Assembly: GCF_964340395.1 (NCBI RefSeq)
Contig: NC_135553.1
Location: forward strand, 13,188,501 to 13,252,500
DNA: 64,000 bases
Direction: 5' to 3'
Origin: Glandiceps talaboti
Lineage: Eukaryota > Hemichordata > Enteropneusta > Spengelidae
How positions within the stretch are numbered: the stretch's first letter is position 1; each line of letters starts with the position of its first letter. The notes beneath the pieces are model-generated. The model was not told where the DNA came from and made no database searches. It worked only from the letters and a program-made list of their open reading frames with translations. The translations under genes were made by a program, and so were the position numbers. This document shows, in pieces, positions 12,533-27,283 of the stretch.

Positions 12533-14652
12533 CATACATATCTTTGTACTCATGTAAGTTACGTCGTATGGGGGATGGTGGTATTAACTTCAACTAACAC
12601 CTACCGGTACATAGGGGATGAACTCGTTTAGTTAATTATCTAAAGACAGGTGAAGGATGATATGTGAACGAGTACATCAGTATACTTAGATTTCCAATCG
12701 TATCTCAAGATAGCTATATGTATCATTGAGAGACTTAGAAACCAGACTCATTGAACTCTGTATTATCCATGCTATCAAAGTTCGTACGTGACAGGATTTG
12801 CCTGCCCAAAACGTATCATTGTGTCCCTGATTTACTCAGCTACAGCGCACATTATAAACTATAAACCTGCAAGGATCGTATATATGGCACCTACATGATA
12901 TGGCTTCACATTCGTTCATGTACGAAACTCAAAAGTATTCGGTAAGTCTTGCCTTGTGATCGACACGTTTTTCTTTTAAACAGTTTACTTTTTTTCTTGT
13001 CAGAGGTGAACATCCAATGTATGTCTTATTATCATGTGTTAAATATTTTTATCCTGACTATTATATAGTCAACAAACAATCTCAAATGTTGTACCATCTT
13101 TTGCAGGTAACGGAAAATATTACAATATCGTTTACTTTATTACGCCTCGTGAGGCTTCCTCTTTGTTTTTCTTTCAATACTTCGACAAGAAGATAGGAGA
13201 TGAAAAGTGTTTTTCTCCCTCGGCGAGTCTTTTTAAGTTGCTTTGATAAGATAATTCAAGATACTATATACCGTATGATAGTATCAAAACAGTACAACCT
13301 CGCTGATGCCCAAAGAGACCAGCTATACGTGAAAAAAATGGGTATTTATAAAATCATTAAATCTAGAAGATCTTCAAAAAAGATGCCCCTTTTAGTCATC
13401 TGCAATTATCAGAGACAAAGACACAATTGGCTGGCTGCGAGCGATCTGAATGTCTGAAATCTCCCTTGAGATTTTGAAGAACTGTAAAGCTTGTGGAAAT
13501 CCCTTAAGGAGAGTCAGGGAGACGTTGGAGTTAGACATCATAGTAGTGATACTTAACAACAAACCTATTAGGTCAAAGGGTCAGATCCCATGCGAAATGT
13601 GATTGGCTACTTTATTCGCACAACTTTTGCAAGCGAGTAAAGTCAACGAAGCGAATATTTGTGCTGGATATTTTTGTCATCAAACAGACCATATCAATCT
13701 AGCGATTTATGATGCATATATAATGGTTTTGGTCTTGTGATTATTTACATCAAATTTAAAGCTGACATATTGAATATGCTGATTGGACGTCTGTTCTGTG
13801 TTGCGTTTCATGATATTGTAATTGGATTGAACGCACTAAGATATGAAATATATACGGCTGTATTGTTTAATGAATATACCTGTAAATTATTTCTCAACAA
13901 TTTTATGTGAAGGCTTTATCAAGTAAAATCAAAACCCGTCTAACATAACACGACGGTAAAATGAAACGTAGGTGTTAATAATTCACTGACTTATATATAG
14001 TAAAGAAACAATAGCCAAATCCCTGGTTTATATCACAATATCAGGTTCCTAGAATACCCTGGCAGTCTAATTAATCACAAAGATATGAGCACTTCAATTA
14101 AGAATGTTCCACCAGTATGACATGCTGTCAAAAATATGCAAAGCAGGACAAAATTTAACTTATAGAATGAAATAAGCAATGTACAAATAACATACAACAT
14201 TCGACATAACACTGTCGTATTTCAGTCTTCTACGCAGAATGGTTCATCAATTATGTAATACAAGAATGGTGAAACTGATATTATTGATCGAAGGGTGAGT
14301 CGATTACCAGACGATATCGCCATATATTAGTTCATTTTCTATACATCCGTATCCTGCTATGAGAAGGAGATTCGCATCGACTATTTTATCATTAATTACC
14401 TAAATCGGCCATGTAAATTCAATTATTTGTGACAGTGACTATGAAAATCATGAAACACGTATACACATTGACCACATAATTTCATGTCTACTTCGTGGTG
14501 GGCATTTGAATATGTTTTACTTTCGTATTCAAATCAAAAGTATCTCGGGTGATATGAATAACAACGACTATCAGTCCTGATCCAATTCGATAAAATTATA
14601 CTTTACAGCATCTAGATCTTCCACGGGGTTTTCCTACCGCGTGATTGAAATG
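12533..14652. other. 2.1 kb AT-rich stretch without a supported gene
   Basis: An 85-codon plus-strand frame (13200-13457) shows no recognised motif. No tandem repeats or RNA genes are evident. Confidence 0.55.
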
Positions 14653-14657
14653 CTAAA

Positions 14658-14680
14658 ATATATATATATATATATATATC
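14658..14680. repeat. Short (TA)n
   Basis: A run of about 11 TA dinucleotides. Confidence 0.9.
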
Positions 14681-15281
14681 ATGAATCTATATTTACCGAC
14701 TGGGAAACAAAATGTCATGTTTGACTTCACGTTATTTAAGTAGAGATTGGATAAGTCACATGGGAAAAGCATTAAAATGTGGAGGTTTTTTTTACAGATA
14801 AAAGAATTTCTTGAGGAATATATGTTAGTGGATACTCTAATCTTGTTATTTGTATCATTTTTGAGCGGCATTAATGTCAGTTTGCATACTTTATCGCATG
14901 TGAGTTTTTGTTGTATTCCAAATTTGCATTCCGGTGTGCTGAAATGTTTTTTTACATGGCCTTGTGGTTAAAACGCCGCTTATTTTGAGATTAGTTCCCT
15001 GGCATGTTAAAGTCTAAGATCTAGACATCATAGATGAATCAAGCACGGAGAAGTTAATTATGTATTGCGATTGCATGGGGATGAATTGTAGAACGTGTAT
15101 AACCGACCATCCCACACTGTGAACGTGTTTTCGATCGCTCAATCTGCCCTATCCGTCATGTTATATACGCGTCATTAAAACTGTTGGGTATACGGCTTTG
15201 CATGAATGCTGCAATGAAATTGGTCATAGTATATCTTTAAGGTCGTCTTGGTGAAATATAGACCCATCCCTCCTTTTGTTG

Positions 15282-15282
<1 letters not shown>
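14681..15282. other. Non-coding stretch, nothing recognised
   Basis: Overlapping short frames on both strands without motifs. Confidence 0.55.
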
Positions 15283-15312
<30 letters not shown>

Positions 15313-15328
15313 TACATACATACACACA
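15283..15328. repeat. (CA)n with short (CATA)n
   Basis: About 26 bp of CA followed by four CATA units and another short CA run. Confidence 0.93.
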
Positions 15329-16865
15329 ATGTACAATACAATACCCCATGTTGATGTGTCAACCACGTCAAAACCACGAAGACGATTTGTGAACTTTCGT
15401 ATCGTGAGAGTTCAGAAGACGCATAGACGTCTCGTCTTCTAAATTTCTTGTCTCCGTTTTAAGATTTCTGGTTGATAATAGGGGACCTCTGATTTAAGTC
15501 AATACAAAAGATAACGTCTATGATACAACAGCATTGGACAGGAAGTGTTTCATTGAGTTGGCTATGATATACTTGAGCAAATACAGCCAATATATAGCTG
15601 CAAAATCTTCATTTACTAAGTCAGTAACCTAGTATATAGGCAGCGACCCTGTGATTCAATTTGATCCTGAAATTAAAAGAAATAAGTTTGCTTCTCACCT
15701 GCCGGGAAACGAAATGAACTCAGAACAAACGCACGAAAGCTACAAGTTGACGCGTTAGCTCACCTATCTAGTCAAAAGTACGCTTTAAGAGGACATGGCT
15801 TTGAGTATTACTAAATAATAAATAAGTAAAATAAAAGCGAATATATTAGTAAATTGGTCACATTGATTTTTTTTACTTAATATAATTATTTGTGACAAGT
15901 ATATCATAATTAAATTCCTTTTAGATCATTTTTAGAAAAAAAACCCACAATTTTTATCAACGAAATTATGTCACTTTTGAAGCATAAAACCATAACATAG
16001 TTGAATAGATAAATTGATAAGTATACTGGACTGCATTAAGAAAAGTTATTCGGAATAAGTTATCTTTTAAAGTATGATAATAAACGACTACTTAACTTTC
16101 TTCTGAAAATCTTCGGCGTAATGACGCTAAGCCAGCTGATCAAAGGATAGATTAAGGTGAACGTTACATAGTCAGACTTCAAAAACAGGTCTTCACATTA
16201 ACATTAACTGTGACTATATTTTATAAAGTAAAGTGGTGAAAGAAATAATAATCCTAAACTTAATGAAGAAAAATTTTGCTAAGGGCTTGAAGATAAAGAA
16301 TTATATATGAAGTTACCATCATGGAAATATGTGTTGTTAATCATTTTTTGTAATTTTAACAGACTCTTTGAATTCAGTTACATTTTAGGACTGCAATTAA
16401 AAGTCAACCTGTCAAAACAGCAATCCAAATGGTAACAGATGATTGGGGTCATTGTACTTGTTATGGAGATTTACAAATGCTAATTTGCCAAGCATATAGG
16501 CAAAGTACGCCATTCTTTATCTGTGTGTTGATTAATATGTGACCTTTAAGCAGGCACGCCCGTTTGAAAAATACCAATGTCGTTTTTATATAACATATTA
16601 CAGGGCACAGCCAATTACGGAAGGTGGCAACCAGTGTAATCATCGTATTCTATATCGACAATAAATACTATGAACTCGAATAGCATTTAATTAAAAAACA
16701 CAATCATATTGGAAGCTTTCATCAATACTTCCATCTTTACCGTGATGTCTTGAATACACCGAAACTAATTACAGCGTTATAAAAAACGTATTGCTGGGTG
16801 TTAATAATACGCACGCTTGATAGGATATATGACTGTTTATATCATTTAGATTGATACTTATGCTG
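15329..16865. other. 1.5 kb AT-rich stretch without a supported gene
   Basis: The longest open frame is about 60 codons. Nothing recognised. Confidence 0.55.
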
Positions 16866-17652
<787 letters not shown>

Positions 17653-18745
17653 ATTACCTGATTTTAATAGGAAGCTTTACTTCTTGAACGAAGGAAGAGC
17701 GCTTACGGCTTTTCGTGTTAAAACCTCGTTAAAATATTAAGTACAATAACAGCGTGTGAGTGCTTACTTCTAATCCTGGCTTATGTACAGTTGGTGTACA
17801 TTCGTGTTAATATTTACACGATTTCAACATCACTCAATCAAACCAGCTATATTGTTACAAAACCGAAATAGAAAAAAATAATGCATAGTTCATGTTTTCT
17901 TTTAATTACTCTTGGCAAATCATTGGAAATCGTATTTAGATCTCTAATCCTCTTGTGTTTAGTGTCGTTCCATTTTCTTTCTTTTTTGAAATTCAATTCT
18001 AAATCTCTTAGTCATGATTCTGAGAGACGTTACATTGAAGAGTAAAGTTAATCAAAGGGTATTGTCGATGTGCATTTTGGCGGAAGGTCTTGAAGTTTAC
18101 TGATTGCAAACATACTGGCAATTTGGTTTACCATCCACACGATCGACGAGGTGCGTTTCAATTGACAGATGTGTTATGTATACAACAGTCATTAACGCTT
18201 TTATTCACGTAAATAGCTGGACTTAGTTCGAGCTTTAGTTGGTTGACGCTGGCGCTTGGCTCATGCAGTTTTATCACAAATACATGCATACTATATACGG
18301 CGAGTATTGGTTGTTGTTTGTCACTTACAATAATAGTAGCCTATTCAGAGATGTTCTTGTCGTTAAAAAGTTCACTTACACTAAAACTGATATCAAACAA
18401 TTACCTTAATATTGTCTACACATTTCGTTTAATAATATCAAATTAACATTAATATTACATTTTCAGAATCATTTTATATCTTTTCGATCAGATTTCCGAT
18501 CTCGCCACATTTCAAAAATAAAAGGAAACCACGCATGTTTACATACACAGTTCAGAAGGTCGACCCACAACGGATGTACATTACGATTCGAGTATGATGT
18601 TGAAATATGTAAATAAAAATGCGGAAAGGTCACGAACTTGCTGACATTACATGACCCAATATACACATGCAATCTTGGCATTGATTCAGATGTCAACATC
18701 CGCGAGACATACCGGGTAGATTTAGTTTATGTTACACGTGGGCGA
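17653..18745. other. 1.1 kb AT-rich stretch without a supported gene
   Basis: Short frames only (up to about 76 codons on the minus strand at 18469-18699), with no motif. Confidence 0.55.
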
Positions 18746-18746
18746 C

Positions 18747-18973
18747 AAACATCGTGGATATTTTCCTGGCAAATGAAGCTTATATTATCCGCGGGCAATA
18801 TACGATAATGGCAATACTACTATATGTAAAATACCACGAAACATCCGGGATACTGGCCGGGCAGATGAAGATTATATTAAATCCAATTAAAGGCAATATA
18901 CAACAAAACATCCGGGATACTTGCAAGACAGCTAAAGCTTAGTATATTACCCATTAACAATGAAGCAATATCT
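18747..18973 (+). repeat. Three-unit degenerate tandem repeat
   Basis: Three units start near 18747, 18839 and 18906. Each begins AAACATCSKGGATA and carries AGATGAAG/GCTTATATTA and GGCAATATAC or GAAGCAATAT. Unit lengths are about 91, 67 and 67 bp; the first carries an insertion. No element family recognised. Confidence 0.7.
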
Positions 18974-20262
18974 CGTCTAAATTGCTACATGTATTTACAC
19001 AATGCGCAATCCAACCTAATGGGATATCATAATTACAACATACATTTCTCACCATAAAACAATTCAAGATAAATGTAATAATAATACTACAGCTCTCAAT
19101 AATGGAAGTGCGCGCGCATCGACACGTTTAGGTCGCGAGGGGTGTTATCTCCCTCCCCCCTACGTCTAGCTAGTTAAATAACAGATCTTCATGCGCAGAC
19201 GCCCACTTTGGGGTAGGATCGGAGTAAAACAAATACGAAAAAGACCATTTAGAGGTTCCATACATTTTCAGAAGGGAGAATCATTGGACACTTCGAAACT
19301 TTTCCTATAACTTGATATTAGGCTTGACAATACTTCCATGGGTAAAATAAAGACAAATGAAATATATATATTAATAATTATACATAGGTAATAAGTTACT
19401 TTGATCCAAATATTATGAGTTTAAAATGATAATAATAATTTGTTTTTCACTAAGAGCTGCACCGAGAAAATTATTAACATGTATCTATGGCATTGCTTCT
19501 ACAAATTTGAATGACGACAGTTTTTAAAAAAAAAAGACCCCTAAGCATTATGTGACACAATACCCGAAACATATATCCGTTGTCAACGACTTAACGCCAC
19601 TGCGCATGTATGCACGCTTTACTTTATTTATTTGACAAGCGAACAAGAATTTGTTTAACATCCGGACCACAGACTGGAAACGTTACTCGAGAAAAGTAAT
19701 ATTTGTGATATGCATCATAACAAGATTATAGAAGTCCGTTTGCGTAAATATTGTAATAAATACGCCAATTACACAACTAATCAAATCACTGGCACGTGTC
19801 ACCATACACCACATTTCTCCCTGACATGAGATACCTCACATTAATGCGTTTTGAAATACCGTCAAGTTTACAATGATACGAGTTTTATGGTGTGTGTTGA
19901 TTATGTTAGTCGTACAAAATGATGTTTCTTGACCCCTGTGACCCCACTCAGGCAAGTCAATCACGCAACGAAAACGATGTCACATGATAAGATGAATTTC
20001 AGTACGCTGTCTTCTTCAATCTACAGATGGGGCATGTGATTCGCTGGAGTCAAGCGAAGCAACTGACTTTTGCTTGTAAATGTTATTAAATGCGTTGTGG
20101 TACCTAATCACTATTAACTTTCACACAAAAAGTGGTCTAATCTTGTGAAGTCACTTCGAATTCAACAAGAACACCATTCACCAATCGCGTATCTGTAGTG
20201 GCCATTTGGATGAGAAATGAAACTGTACTTCAGCATGTTTTGCTACTTGTAGCTTACATCCG
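18974..20262. other. Non-coding stretch with a local GC/CpG-richer patch
   Basis: Around 19108-19225 the sequence turns CpG-richer (GTGCGCGCGCATCG, GTCGCGAGGG, CATGCGCAGACGCC), and a CTGCGCATG word lies near 19601. GCGCATGCGC-like words are NRF-1-type half sites in animals generally. There is no adjacent convincing open frame, so a promoter cannot be claimed. Confidence 0.35.
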
Positions 20263-20359
20263 TGTTGTTGTTGTTGTTGTTGTTGCTGTTGTTGTTGTTG
20301 TTGTTGTTGTTGTCGTCGTCGTCGTCGTCGTCGACGTTGTTGTTGTTGTTGTTGTTGTT
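20263..20359. repeat. (TTG)n-(TCG)n-(TTG)n trinucleotide array
   Basis: TTG units flank a block of TCG units at about 20312-20332, ending in an ACGT junction. All frames read homopolymers (V, L, N, D, S). Confidence 0.95.
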
Positions 20360-20934
20360 TGGGGTTTTTTGGTGTGGTATATTGTTTCTTAACACAACGC
20401 TTAGAAGAAATTGTATCAAAGATGTCACAATTAAATTGACGTAAACATAAAATGCAATATATATATATACAATTCTGTAATCAAATATACAAACGAAAAA
20501 TCCAGAAAAAAACACTTCTCATTTATATATACAGGTTTACCATGACTTAATTGTACACAAAGCTAATTTGCTCAGATTACATATAATTCCATGTTTGTAT
20601 CCCTATAGATAGAAACACAACAAACTTCTATAATAATAGTCGAACTATGTGTGCATGGTGATGTTTCAATGTAACCGACAGGCACGCGTAGTGTTTAGAC
20701 AGGTCACATTGCAATTATAACAAGTATTTGTCCAGCCTTATTTACAAACAACTTCAACGAATGACAAACTGTCTATTTACTAGCAATAAATACCCATTTC
20801 TCTTCCATGTAATGATGACGTATTTTTTTTTTTATAAAACCCTTTTCCGTTCTATGCTTTATCATTTTTTACCCATTAGCAAATAAAGATCTACACAACG
20901 GCCATTTACTTCCTCAACTCCCAATGAGCATACA
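20360..20934. other. Non-coding stretch, nothing recognised
   Basis: AT-rich sequence with no structure noted beyond short TA and T runs. Confidence 0.55.
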
Positions 20935-21160
20935 ATCCATGCATTGCAGCTTCCTTAAGCGTATAGGATTAAAGCATTCACATCGCAACTGCTATCCTAT
21001 TCGGTTTCCCACTTATAGAGCTGGGTTGACTTCGGCACAATAATGGTTCAAATTTTACCCACTGATATAGTCATTCAGAAACAAAATGCCAACGAAGGGG
21101 CTCGAACCTGCAACCTGCAGAATCCAAGCCGGCCACTCGAACCGTTCTCCCATCATGACT
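20935..21160 (-). mobile_element. tRNA-derived SINE (minus strand)
   Basis: On the minus strand GGTTCGAGCCC (complement of 21098-21108) is a perfect RNA polymerase III B box (GGTTCRANNCC). A diverged A-box-like CGGTTCGAGTGG lies upstream at about 21131-21142. Downstream on the same strand the body has CAGTGGG, GTGCCGAAGTCAACCCAG and CTCTATAAGTGGGAAACCG, in the style of the conserved body of widespread animal tRNA-SINEs. No clear target-site duplication was found. The coding frame across it is spurious. Confidence 0.7.
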
Positions 21161-21257
21161 CTACGACTTCCATCTCACATTAAAATATTTATACTGGAAA
21201 CCATACCTCGTGAAGGATATTTTCCACACAATTACGAATTACTGATACGAATTACGA

Positions 21258-21334
21258 ATTTATATATATATATATATGTACTTGTTTATATAGACACAAA
21301 TATATACATATGTACATGTATATACATGTATTTA

Positions 21335-21365
<31 letters not shown>

Positions 21366-21370
21366 TACAT
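21258..21370. repeat. (TA)n and (TATG)n short arrays
   Basis: About 22 bp of TA, then TACA/TGTA-rich sequence and about 28 bp of TATG units ending near 21368. Confidence 0.88.
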
Positions 21371-22220
21371 GCACTTGTTAATTTTGGCAGTGTGATTATC
21401 TGAAAGCCATAACGTTACCCGCCATGATTTGCCATTTCGATTTACTAGTTAGATTCTTGTATAATATCATTCTTGTAATTCATGGTTAATACAATAATGT
21501 GCTGCAATCTGTATCGTTCTAGAAGCGTGATCTGGAGATAAGGCCTGAAGGAATACAACCACAAACCATGTAGCTTTGCTCATTTTCTAGACTACGATGA
21601 GTTTCTGCGATGAATAATTCAAGGTAAGAGTAATTTTATGCTCGGGCCTAATGGAATGACATGAGCAGGCTGACAGTACGCTCTGACCACAGAACGTTGC
21701 TACGTTTCCCATCATCGTCTCTCTGCTCATCTCTTTCGCTCTAAATGTCAAACGCTGTCTTCTGATGAGGTACAGATAACGACTCTCTAAAAGCTCAGAT
21801 ATACGTCATCGGAACTATTTACGGACAACAAAGACTAAATTGGGCCAAATTTCGTAATCGTGCCCCGACCCCTGATATTTTAATCTCTTTGATTTGAACG
21901 CCATCAAATCATAAGGAGATGCCGTTCCCAAATACAATTTACAATACTTCAATCTAACAGCGACAGGAAAGACAACAGTTAAATTCTAACATGCGATGAA
22001 TTTGTGCATAATCATGGTTGTTGCTTTTTTATGTAATTCTAGGACGATTCTGACATAGCGCTAGTTCTGGCTCGATAAACAATCTTACTAATTGTAATAC
22101 AAGTTATCGTCTGACCTGACAGAAATTGTAGAAACAATTGTTATATTTTATATCTTTTAAACATAACCTACAGGTAGATACACAAAACAAATGTACCCCA
22201 ATAATTTTTTTAATGATATT
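21371..22220. other. Non-coding stretch, nothing recognised
   Basis: No supported gene or repeat. Confidence 0.55.
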
Positions 22221-22550
22221 GTCGCGCAAGACGATAAACTAGTACAGTTGTAAAATTTTCTTGTGGCACCAGACGATAAAACGTAGCAATGTTATCAGAT
22301 TGTTTGTGGCGCCAGACGATAAATTGTAGCAATGTTGTAAGATTTCTTGTCGAGCAAGACTATAAATTAGCAATGATGTAAGATTTTTTTGGCGGCAGAC
22401 GATAAAATGTAGCAAATTTTAAAATTGTAAGATTTTTTTGGTGCCAGACGATGAAATGTAACAGTGTTGTAAGATATATTGTGTCGCCTGACGATAAAAT
22501 GTAACAATGTTATAGTAAGTTTTTTTTGTGGCGTCAAACGGCGTTCTGTT
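22221..22550 (+). repeat. ~43-bp minisatellite, about seven units
   Basis: Units begin near 22221, 22263, 22306, 22349, 22391, 22441 and 22480, with a partial unit from about 22528. Each has GTGGCGCCAGACGATAAA, a GTAGCAATGTTGTAAGAT segment and a T run. The internal CAGACGATAAA word is the best conserved. Unit length varies from about 39 to 50 bp because of indels in the T run. The minus-strand frames across it are repeat translations. Confidence 0.85.
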
Positions 22551-23693
<1,143 letters not shown>

Positions 23694-25483
23694 TCCTCTG
23701 ACCACATACATGTATGATTGTTTGAAATCTCGACTGCTAAAATTTATCTCTATATGATATTAAACAAGACACTAGCCAGGATTCTAATCATAACCAAAGA
23801 GGTCTCGATAGAATTCTGCAGTCTACTTTAAATTTCAAAAGTAATCATATAAATAGTATATCTATGTATTCAAAATCATTTTACAGGAAGAGTTACCGTC
23901 CAAGCGACGCCACCTACATGGCTGTGTACTGTCCTAATTAGCAGACCAACCAGACGAATCCGTGCTTAGAGACACATAAATAAGTAACAAATATATAAAT
24001 TCACAACACTCGATTACTAAAGCAAACAGCATTCATATTTACAAGTTTAAATTTCAAAAATGCAGCGGCGGCTGATTTATTCGCAATATGTTATCAAATG
24101 ACGATGCTATCGAAGGTCCACTAAAATTCAATGTGTGTGCCTTCATCTGACTGCACTTTACCGTAAGGTTGCTGTTATCAATTAGACATCGGAGTCACGT
24201 TCCGTAATAAATGATTGACACTAACAAAAACAATATACCACCACGAAGTATTAGGCAATGACAGACCAAATGTATCACTCCCCCCCTACCATCCGTGTGT
24301 GTATGAACAGTCCTCACAAAAAAGAAAAATTGCAACTCTAAATCTCATAATTTGAATGCCTCTTATTTTCCATGTATATATGCGACTATTGGAGGCACCC
24401 GCTCTACTAATTTCTGTCGTATATGTGTACTAAAATTGTACCGCGAGCGCATTATGGAGTTATCGATGCAATAGATGGAACATATATATTCAAATCACTA
24501 TGTTTTTCGTAGACAGACTGTCACCTGGAATTATATCACTGAGTGTCTCTACATTTTCTTTGTCACCTGACTAGTCCGATGTGCCGATAATGCCTCTGAT
24601 GCAGAATTAACGATGGTTATCTTGTCTTGCAATATGGTTCCTACATCGATCAATATATGAACGCACGAAGACATATCATGATAACACGATATATCATCAG
24701 CAATCATAGCCGAGAGGTCGCGCAAGGGGAATTTTTTTTCAACAAACAAGAAAAAATATTATTATTAATCATGATAGAATGACATTCATTCGCTCTGTTT
24801 GATAGTCCTATCTACATTTATTACTTTTTGTTCCCACCATGGTGGTATACATATATATCATACAATATTAAAAATCCTATTTGTTTCTGTTTGGAAGCGT
24901 ACATGCATATGTTTTTCATATTGTTGAATCACATGATGTGTTACTATATCAATGAATGTATACTAATATCGACAAGGTGTTAGCTGTACTTTGAAATCTA
25001 AATAAATAATGCGTGTGTGTATACGCAAAACAACTTGTTCGTAATATTTAGTCTGACAATCTTATGACGTTTTTTTTAAAATTGGAACACGTACAGGTGT
25101 GGACAAAATGAACAGAATCTTCTAAAACAGAGACCTTCCTACGGTTTTGTATTACATATTAAAATTACTACAAGTTTTGATTAAACAAATATTCCTTGGG
25201 GATGAAATAATCCTCTCGATGGCAGGTATGTATTTCTATATAAGTGCATGTCGTATGTGTATCACATTGCACGATGGATTAGCCATACGAGTATTTCGCT
25301 TATCAGATTAACGGTGTCATTTTCATATGAAATAAAACAAAGGGCAAAGTACACAGGAAGATTTGTTGATTTGATGTCATAAAAGTATCTTCGTTGTGTG
25401 CTTATATATGCTGACAGCGTCAGATGTTTAGCAAACTGTTATGATTACAATTGAAGTTCGAATGGCTTATGAAAACGTAATAC
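23694..25483. other. 1.8 kb AT-rich stretch without a supported gene
   Basis: A 66-codon minus-strand frame (24549-24749) is not repeat-derived but shows no motif I recognise. No other signal. Confidence 0.5.
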
Positions 25484-26018
25484 GTGTGTGTATGTATGTA
25501 TGTATGTATGTATGTATGTATGTATGTATGTATGTATGTATGTATGTGTGTGTGTGTGAATGTATGTATGCATGCATGCATGCATGCTTGCATGTATGTA
25601 TGTATGTATGTATGTATGTATGTATGTATGTATGTATGTATGTATGTATGTATGTGTGTGTGTGTGAATGTATGTATGCATGCATGCATGCATGCTTGCA
25701 TGTATGTATGTATGTATGTATGTATGTATGTATGTATGTATGTATGTATGTATGTATGTATGTGTGTGTGTATGTATGTATGTATGTATGTATGTATGTA
25801 TGTATGTATGTATGTATTTATTTATGTATGTATGTATATTTATGTATGTATGTGTGTATGTATGTATGTATGTATGTATGTATGTATGTATGTATGTATG
25901 TATGTGTGTATGTATGTGTGTATGTATGTATGTATGTATGTATGTATGTATGCATTTATTTATTTATGTATGTATGTGTGTATGTATGTATGTATGTATG
26001 TATGTATGTATGTATGTA

Positions 26019-26051
<33 letters not shown>

Positions 26052-26081
26052 ATGTATGTATGTATGTATGTATGTATGTGT
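25484..26081. repeat. ~600 bp (TATG)n array with higher-order repeat
   Basis: Long TATG array with TG, CATG and TTTA interruptions. A block reading TGTGTGTGAATGTATGTATG, then CATG units and CTTG, occurs at about 25549-25592 and again at about 25657-25700, 108 bp later. This shows duplication of a composite unit as well as slippage. Frames of up to 223 codons are YVCM translations. Confidence 0.96.
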
Positions 26082-26670
26082 GATACGTTTACAGATAATT
26101 CAATATTATTAGCTCATATGATACTAATACCTTTGAGATAATTTGAGATCGATATTACGCGTTTGAAAGTGGTAGACTTATGGATAATATTTCTACACCC
26201 TGCAGTGTTCCGCTACCTAACGCAATTATCAGGAATGTACAAATCAAGTAGGCTATAGGAGACAACAAAGTGTCAAATAAGGGTTACCACCTACCGTATT
26301 TAATAACAAGGAAACATAGAAATGTGTTGTTATGTATACAATCAAAACATGTCAGTTGATATTTTTGTACGTCAGAGAGAGTTATTATATTTATACACTC
26401 GTGGGATATGAGACTTGGTTAACACTCGTTTGTTGTTTGTGTGTAACGGTTTGATGATTAATATTTTTATTGACAGTGGTTTTACACAGTCAAACTGTCC
26501 AGATGGATAAATGATTTTATATTAATAAGACAAACATTTGATAAACGTGTTTGTCTCCAATTAGATGACTGTTGTTAGTGTTATTGATATTATTATTATT
26601 ATTATTATTATCATCACCATCATTACCATTTTTGTAGAGAAATTACTTCGACAGTACAACAGGATAGTTG
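26082..26670. other. Non-coding stretch with a short (TTA)n
   Basis: A run of eight TTA units lies near 26588-26611. No gene is supported. Confidence 0.6.
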
Positions 26671-27010
26671 TTGGAAACAACACTTCCGTGATAGTTTGAT
26701 GAGGTGTAAGAAGTTAACACAAGACAATTATAAGTGAAGTAGACGAATAGAATATGTAGACTGCACTGTAGAAATGCAACCCAGTATTAACTTACAGTCA
26801 TTCTCAGGAATTGGATGTTTTAATGACTAAAGATATACTTTGGCGTGAAACTTTACACGGGAATAGAAATACATTGCCACCCTTTTGAATTTACAAACCA
26901 TGTTTAGGGTTGGCGGTTTAAAAAATGGCAGGTCGGGTTATCGGAAGCAGTTATTTTTTTTATTGTGGCTTAAATTTGATCGCAAAATATACTTATCCCA
27001 TTTTAGGTGG
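26671..27010 (+). mobile_element. Dispersed repeat copy (GGTCGGGTTATCGGAA family)
   Basis: Aligns in order with 37.31-37.60 kb: TTCCGTGATAGTTTGATGAGG vs TTCCGTAAAAGTTGATGAGG, then ATGTAGACTGCACTGT vs ATGCAGACTGTGCTGT, GATACTTTG/ACTTTGG, ATTGCCACCCTTTT vs GTTACCCTCTTTT, and GGTCGGGTTATCGGAA vs GGTCGAGTTATCGGAA. No coding capacity. Element class unknown; termini not defined. Confidence 0.65.
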
Positions 27011-27283
27011 TGTTTACTTTCGAAAGCAGGTATTTATAATACGACTTTATAACTGATATACGATTGGTTGCTGATCATGTTTGAAAAAAGGAGTGACAAC
27101 CTATAGCCGAGATAGCTTCACTGCTAATGCAACAAAGGAAAGTTTGAAAGAGTTCAGTTTCATGTGTGCGTAAGTGTTGAGAACCAGCTGTATGCCCTTT
27201 TGCTAGATTATCCCTCGGTTTAAGAAAGGAAAGGCGTGCTATGTAAATCAAAAATGAACAGAAAACAAGAGAAGGGGGGAGGG

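Noticed and set aside
21385-21403. TGGCAGTGTGATTATCTG, similar to the animal miR-34 5' end
   Set aside because: No complementary arm within about 100 bp on either side, so no hairpin precursor. The match is partial.
25441-26112. Open frames of up to 223 codons on the plus strand
   Set aside because: Pure YVCM-type translation of the TATG array.
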